The notes under the pieces: model-generated
What the model was told of the DNA's origin: nothing
Seen by the model: the letters and a program-made list of their open reading frames with translations, nothing else
The model's database searches: none
In this document: positions 59,928-64,000 of the stretch, piece by piece
How positions within the stretch are numbered: the first letter of the stretch is position 1
Layout: each line of letters opens with the position of its first letter
Made by a program: the position numbers and the translations under genes
Assembly (NCBI GenBank): GCA_031286695.1
Contig: JAITTY010000006.1
Location: forward strand, 310,001 to 374,000
From: Sphingobacterium sp.
GTDB lineage: Bacteria; Bacteroidota; Bacteroidia; Sphingobacteriales; Sphingobacteriaceae
Reading direction: 5' to 3'
Length of the DNA stretch: 64,000 nt

Positions 59928-60947
59928 ATGACAACAACTGAAAATTTAACACAAAAGAAACGATTTCGTCCAGCCGATAAAGCTGGGTTTGGTGGCGTGG
60001 CGTTAGGAAATGGGTTTCAGCACAACGCAGATCTTGAATGCTTACAGGCCGTTGAAGCGGCATGGAATGCAGGGATACGACTGTTTGATACTTCACCTTG
60101 GTATGGCTTGGGTATCAGTGAACGTAGAATGGGCTTATTTTTAAAAGATCAATCTAGAGATAGTTTTACGCTATCAACAAAAGTAGGACGATTAATGCTG
60201 CCCCATGAAGATTTTAAGATGGAACAATCTTTATGGAAAGGTAAGCTAAATTTCGCCTATAAGTATGATTATAGTGCAGCAGGGGTAAGACGAAGTATAG
60301 AAGAGAGCCTGCAGCGCTTGGGATTATCGTCCATTGATGTGGTGTATATTCACGATCTTTCACCCGACAATGGAGATATGAAAGATAGCTATGCATATTA
60401 TTTTGAGCAAGCTGTAAATGGAGCGATGCCCGAATTGACCAGGATGAGGGAAGAAGGGATTATTAAGGGCTGGGGGCTAGGTGTCAATACCGTAGAGCCT
60501 ATCTTACATACATTGGAAGTTGCAGACCCGGATATTTTTCTCTCCGCCTGCCAGTATTCATTGATCAAACATGACGAGGATCTGAACCGAGTTTTTCCAA
60601 AAGTTGCTGAAAGAGGGATTTCTATCGTCGTTGGAGCGCCGTTATGTGCGGGTTTTTTATCGGGTAAAGATCGCTATCTTTATGACGGGACATTTCCGGC
60701 CGGTGTTAAAGAAAAGCTGAATGCTTTGCAGCGGGTAGCAAAAAATCACGCAGTGGAACTCCGTACAGCAGCTTTGCAGTTTGCTGCTACCCCCGACGAA
60801 GTGTCTGGTGTTATACCAGGAGCACATACCGCTGACCAGGCCGTACAAAATGCACATGCCTTCAATGCCAAGGTACCCTCCGACTTCTGGAAAGAGTTAA
60901 AGCACGAAAAACTTATTGAAGAACATGCACCGGTACCCAATAAATAA
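59928..60947 (+). CDS. Aldo/keto reductase, aldose 1-dehydrogenase-like
   Basis: The 339-residue protein has the AKR catalytic set: D in GIRLFDTSPWYGLGISER together with Tyr, Lys in STKVGR, and His in VYIHDLS. The start KAGFGGVALGN and the motif RRSIEESLQRLGLSSIDVVY fit the D-threo-aldose (L-fucose) 1-dehydrogenase and pyridoxal dehydrogenase subgroup. It should use NAD(P) to oxidise an aldose or reduce a carbonyl. It is monocistronic and followed by a clear terminator. Confidence 0.88.
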   Translation: MTTTENLTQKKRFRPADKAGFGGVALGNGFQHNADLECLQAVEAAWNAGIRLFDTSPWYGLGISERRMGLFLKDQSRDSFTLSTKVGRLMLPHEDFKMEQSLWKGKLNFAYKYDYSAAGVRRSIEESLQRLGLSSIDVVYIHDLSPDNGDMKDSYAYYFEQAVNGAMPELTRMREEGIIKGWGLGVNTVEPILHTLEVADPDIFLSACQYSLIKHDEDLNRVFPKVAERGISIVVGAPLCAGFLSGKDRYLYDGTFPAGVKEKLNALQRVAKNHAVELRTAALQFAATPDEVSGVIPGAHTADQAVQNAHAFNAKVPSDFWKELKHEKLIEEHAPVPNK

Positions 60948-60965
60948 CATCGTTGATAGTGGCTA

Positions 60966-60991
60966 GGGTGCGGTTAACGCACCCATTTTTG
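60966..60991 (+). terminator. Rho-independent terminator after aldo/keto reductase gene
   Basis: GGGTGCG (60966-60972) and CGCACCC (60978-60984) form a perfect 7-bp GC-rich stem with loop GTTAA, followed by ATTTTTG. It separates the plus-strand reductase gene from the convergent histidine kinase gene ending at 61048. Confidence 0.9.
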
Positions 60992-61047
60992 TTTAAAACA
61001 ACATTTAAGCGAGAAATAATTCTATAAAAATGCTAATATGTGCCGTT

Positions 61048-62238
61048 TTATAGCAGGGGTGCGGTAGAATCTATAGGGATCATTAGATTAAATGTAATTT
61101 TATTGTCCTTCAAATTTATCGTTATTTTTCCTTTATGAATTTTTGCTATTTCGTTCGCAATAAATAATCCTAATCCAAGCCCCTTGCTGTTGGCTCCTTT
61201 TATAAAGGGCTTAAATAGATCTGTAAGATCTGAAGATTGTGGATAGGAGACCTCATTCGTAATACTAAAAATGAAATTTTCTTTTCGAATAAATGCGTTG
61301 ATTTCTATATTTTGATGTGGATTGCCGTGTTTTATTGCATTACCAATTAAATTGGCAAATGCTCGTCCCATTTTATGATGATCACAAGGTACATCAATGG
61401 GAAGATTAATGTTAGCGATTAATGTTCTATTATGCAGTAGTTCAAATTCTGACTGGATTTGTCTAATCAATGAATCCATGCGTTGGTTATCACGAACTCT
61501 TATAAATCCATCGTCAAGACGGATACTACTGAAATCTAATACATCATCTATTATTCCCTTCATTCGAAAAGATGCTTCCTCTATTTTCTTTAATAAGCTT
61601 TTTTGGTTTTCATCTTTTATATTTCCCTGAAGATATTGTGATATCACTTTTACGATGCTGACTGGATTGTTCAAGTCGTGAGCTAAGGATGATAAAACGA
61701 GTTCTCTATTTTTCGAATAATTAAGTTCTTGTTCTAATTTTCTTCTTGTATTTCTGTACTCAATGACTGTTTTAAAATCTATTGCAATTAAATCGCTACA
61801 AACTGGGAGCAGTATTTCCAGTTTACTTTGGTCAAAGTTCACCGGTTCCGCATTCATCAAACTCAGGTGTCCTACAATAGCATCTTTTTTATTGATTATC
61901 GGATAAGAAATATAACTTTTTAAACCGAATTTCTGAAGAATATCAGTCCATTGACTGACTGAACAAAGATCGCTATCGCCAATATAAATAGGCGAAAGGC
62001 CCTTCCGGATTGCCTGATATATTGTAACGTATGTTTCACTGTTTTTAGCGACTATCTTTTGATACTGATAATCATAAACGCACCAGTTTCCCCAGGTCTG
62101 CCCATCCTTCTTACGTATTAGGCCGTATCTCATTTTTGTGTGACCACACAAAGCTTCTAAAATTCTTTTACAGGAATTGAAGTCACTTTCCTTAATATGT
62201 CTGTCGTACTGTTGATTTGGCCGATGTGGAAATGTCAT
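61048..62238 (-). CDS. GAF-domain sensor histidine kinase
   Basis: The 396-residue cytoplasmic kinase has an N-terminal GAF domain (about 25-165, FGLKSYISYPIINKKDAIVG), an H-box VLSSLAHDLNNPVSIVKVIS carrying the phosphorylated His, an N-box FANLIGNAIKHGNP, and a G-box KGLGLGLFIANEIAKIHKG. No transmembrane helix or response regulator is adjacent, so it probably signals through a regulator encoded elsewhere. The GAF domain may bind a small ligand or sense redox state. Confidence 0.9.
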   Translation of the reverse strand: MTFPHRPNQQYDRHIKESDFNSCKRILEALCGHTKMRYGLIRKKDGQTWGNWCVYDYQYQKIVAKNSETYVTIYQAIRKGLSPIYIGDSDLCSVSQWTDILQKFGLKSYISYPIINKKDAIVGHLSLMNAEPVNFDQSKLEILLPVCSDLIAIDFKTVIEYRNTRRKLEQELNYSKNRELVLSSLAHDLNNPVSIVKVISQYLQGNIKDENQKSLLKKIEEASFRMKGIIDDVLDFSSIRLDDGFIRVRDNQRMDSLIRQIQSEFELLHNRTLIANINLPIDVPCDHHKMGRAFANLIGNAIKHGNPHQNIEINAFIRKENFIFSITNEVSYPQSSDLTDLFKPFIKGANSKGLGLGLFIANEIAKIHKGKITINLKDNKITFNLMIPIDSTAPLL

Positions 62239-62278
62239 TTTTTAGCACTGTAAAATTTGTTTACGCATAATATTTGAT

Positions 62279-62458
62279 TTACCGTTTAAATTGCTGCAGT
62301 CTGCTACTATACACTGTCTTTATTGCACGAAATATGAGAGCTATAGTTGCAAAAGCTAAAAGAATATGAATAAAATCTTCTGTAATGAACCCTCCCAAAA
62401 AAGTAACCGCCCAAATAATCACTATGCTAACAGCTACCGAATATAATAGATCTTCCAT
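62279..62458 (-). CDS. Small lmo0937-family membrane protein
   Basis: The 59-residue protein (MEDLLYSVAVSIVIIWAVTF, then LGGFITEDFIHILLAFATIA) has two transmembrane helices separated by a short GGF/HI loop, which matches the lmo0937/DUF5670 family. Such proteins are envelope stress-related and poorly characterised. It lies 40 bp upstream of the histidine kinase gene in the same direction and may be co-transcribed with it. Confidence 0.8.
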   Translation of the reverse strand: MEDLLYSVAVSIVIIWAVTFLGGFITEDFIHILLAFATIALIFRAIKTVYSSRLQQFKR

Positions 62459-62631
62459 GTTAAATATTATTCTTTATTGAAGAACAATGTATAACCGGAA
62501 TCGTTTAATAATTTTAGAACTTGGTAGGGGAAAACCCCGTCCCCCTTTATCGTGGATATAGATGTTCTCGCCCAAGATATTTAATTTAAGAAACCTATAC
62601 TATCATAAATGACCTTGTCAGCTGCCTTGAT

Positions 62632-62955
62632 CTATTTTAATTTCTTGTAGTCTTCTCGCACTGGACTAAATATATCAAACAGCTTACAGTCAGTAAGTGC
62701 TACTCCGCCGTGTTCCACATCTGATGGGATAACAGCTACCATACCTTTTAAATAAGTTTCAGTTTTACCATCTATAGTTAATTGAAATTCTCCCTCTTCG
62801 ACCTGAGTGATCTGTTCATGTAAGTGCCGGTGCATGGGCAGCACAGCCCCTTTTTCTACTTCCCAATAGCCTAGTGTTGTATTCTCTGTGTGAATAAATC
62901 TTGCTTTGAAACCTTTGATAACTTCGATTGCTAATATTTCGGATACTTTAATCAT
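62632..62955 (-). CDS. Cupin-domain protein
   Basis: The 107-residue protein has the cupin metal motif HRHLHEQITQVEEGEFQL with two His and one Glu and the second motif VIPSDVEHGGVAL with a His. It resembles small single-domain cupins that bind or isomerise metabolites. I start at ATG 62955; the six-codon extension to 62973 is less likely. The gene is isolated, and its neighbours do not suggest a substrate. Confidence 0.86.
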   Translation of the reverse strand: MIKVSEILAIEVIKGFKARFIHTENTTLGYWEVEKGAVLPMHRHLHEQITQVEEGEFQLTIDGKTETYLKGMVAVIPSDVEHGGVALTDCKLFDIFSPVREDYKKLK

Positions 62956-63258
62956 AGAAAAGTCTAAAGTCAATTATGGATGAATATTTTTGTGTATAAG
63001 GCTAAATATAGAAAAAAATAGTTACGCTTTATAAAGCTACATATTAGCTGCCGAAAGGTATTATGAGGGAAGAGATGGCGGACGATCTATTCATGTAATT
63101 TGTATATTTTCCTTAATAGGTTTTTATTCGTATCGTTGATAATTTCTGGAAAGACTATATCGAATTCCCAATATCAGACGATAGAATATACACGTACACG
63201 AGTCTCAAAATTCAACGAAGGAGGTCCTAGTTGCTCGGGGAAAAATCAATTAATTTTA

Positions 63259-63894
63259 TCAATAGGCTCCTTCAAGCTCTTTGTAATCTTTTTCTCTGCC
63301 CTGTTGACGATATAGATCCAAGAGTTTGTTGTACGAGTTGATACCCCCTGATTGATGGTTATATACGGCCGATTTCCAGTATTTCTCGGCATTGTTCAGG
63401 TCCCCAAGCTCATAATAAGCCTCACCCAATATGGCTTTTACATATACGTTATCCTTATTTTTTAATAAAACCTGAACTGCTTCATTGTACCGTTTCAATT
63501 TTACAAAAGCGCTTCCCAGTGCATAAATCTGCGTTGTATCGCCGGCGTCTACAATTGGTTTTAAATAGGTAATCACATCATGATAGGCTCCGTCTCTTAA
63601 GCTAAGGTTGGCAAGAGTTTCTGCAGCCTTTTTATCTCCTTTCTCCACCGCCATGATGTAATATTGTTTCGCTTTTTCGGGCTGGTGGATATTGCTATAT
63701 AATAGAGCGAGTTTATTGATTGCTTCTATGCTGCCCTCTTTGATAGCGAGCTGATAGTAGCTGATCGCTTCCTCCGTTTTCCCATCCTTGTTGAGATGGT
63801 CCGCTTTGTCTTCGTTTGAGCGGTTACAAGAAGCAAATGTGATTATTGCAACAGAAATTAAACTCCATATACCTAAAAATGTGTGCTTATTCAT
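63259..63894 (-). CDS. TPR/Sel1-like repeat lipoprotein
   Basis: The 211-residue protein has a lipoprotein signal (MNKHTFLGIWSLISVAIITF, ASC) followed by about five TPR or Sel1-like repeats: AISYYQLAIKEGSIEAINKL, AKQYYIMAVEKGDKKAAETL, VITYLKPIVDAGDTTQIYAL, AVQVLLKNKDNVYVKAILG and AEKYWKSAVYNHQSGGINSY. Such lipoproteins act as protein-interaction scaffolds at the envelope. The promoter would lie close to the right edge of the window. Confidence 0.83.
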   Translation of the reverse strand: MNKHTFLGIWSLISVAIITFASCNRSNEDKADHLNKDGKTEEAISYYQLAIKEGSIEAINKLALLYSNIHQPEKAKQYYIMAVEKGDKKAAETLANLSLRDGAYHDVITYLKPIVDAGDTTQIYALGSAFVKLKRYNEAVQVLLKNKDNVYVKAILGEAYYELGDLNNAEKYWKSAVYNHQSGGINSYNKLLDLYRQQGREKDYKELEGAY

Positions 63895-64000
63895 AACTTT
63901 ATATGACATGTTGAACAATTAAAAATAAGGATAATGTGTTGAATAGCTATAGGTTATTTTATATCTATGTACGCTGATCACATAATAAATTTGTAGGCTC

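Noticed and set aside
63100..63315. 71-codon plus-strand frame near the right end
   Set aside because: No similarity to anything known, runs into the TPR lipoprotein gene on the other strand and lacks a believable start.

Overview
The window looks like chromosomal DNA of a Bacteroidota bacterium, most likely Sphingobacterium or a close relative in the Sphingobacteriaceae. The evidence is AT-rich DNA, a zeaxanthin-type carotenoid cluster, many TonB-dependent receptors with carboxypeptidase-like or STN N-termini, three ECF sigma factor/anti-sigma pairs, a SusC/SusD pair, many Cys-lipoproteins, and Bacteroidota-style promoters (TTTG, about 20 bp, then TAnnTTTG) instead of Shine-Dalgarno sites. 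No rRNA, tRNA, CRISPR array, prophage or complete insertion sequence is visible.

Layout: 1-3040 holds crtI (5' end outside the window), crtB, crtZ and crtY on the plus strand. 3113-13550, all on the minus strand, is an iron/siderophore-type uptake region: ECF sigma factor, anti-sigma factor, lipoprotein, TonB receptor, DUF4374 lipoprotein, small exported protein and PepSY inner-membrane protein, followed by another outer-membrane barrel gene. An AraC-type regulator lies upstream of it, behind an array of five 11-bp repeats. 15238-18975 pairs a TonB receptor with an exported tyrosine phosphatase. 19071-21901 is a divergent pair, a secreted lectin-fold protein and a membrane-tethered DNA-binding protein, with phased TCAA repeats between them. 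21902-22412 is a wrecked thioredoxin-family gene. 22532-31330 is a second ECF/FecR/TonB operon ending in a DUF4876-like lipoprotein, a barrel protein and a di-heme peroxidase. 31496-41371 is a third ECF/FecR locus driving SusC/SusD, a zinc metalloprotease and a DUF3347 lipoprotein.

From 41.7 kb the content is mixed: an NAD-dependent epimerase, a Tat-exported enolase-superfamily protein, a DUF202 protein, an arsenic resistance cluster with two matching ArsR-type operators, a DKNYY lipoprotein and an NTF2-like protein. 49.5-53.6 kb is the most unusual part: a membrane-tethered HTH regulator, a 53-residue glycine-rich peptide and a fimbrillin-like lipoprotein, with related 11-bp repeat arrays in front of both transcription units. 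The right end carries a DUF1080 protein fused to a gene remnant, a VOC/ArsR-like pair, a large membrane protein of the SpecificRecomb family, a YegS-type lipid kinase divergent from surE, an aldo/keto reductase, a GAF histidine kinase, a small lmo0937-like membrane protein, a cupin and a TPR lipoprotein.

The common theme is envelope traffic under cell-surface signalling: sigma/anti-sigma pairs and membrane-tethered regulators next to outer-membrane receptors and surface lipoproteins. Near-palindromes resembling iron boxes overlap two of the ECF sigma promoters, which fits iron control of the two receptor operons behind them. All functional assignments come from reading the sequence and from recalled family knowledge; no database search was run.
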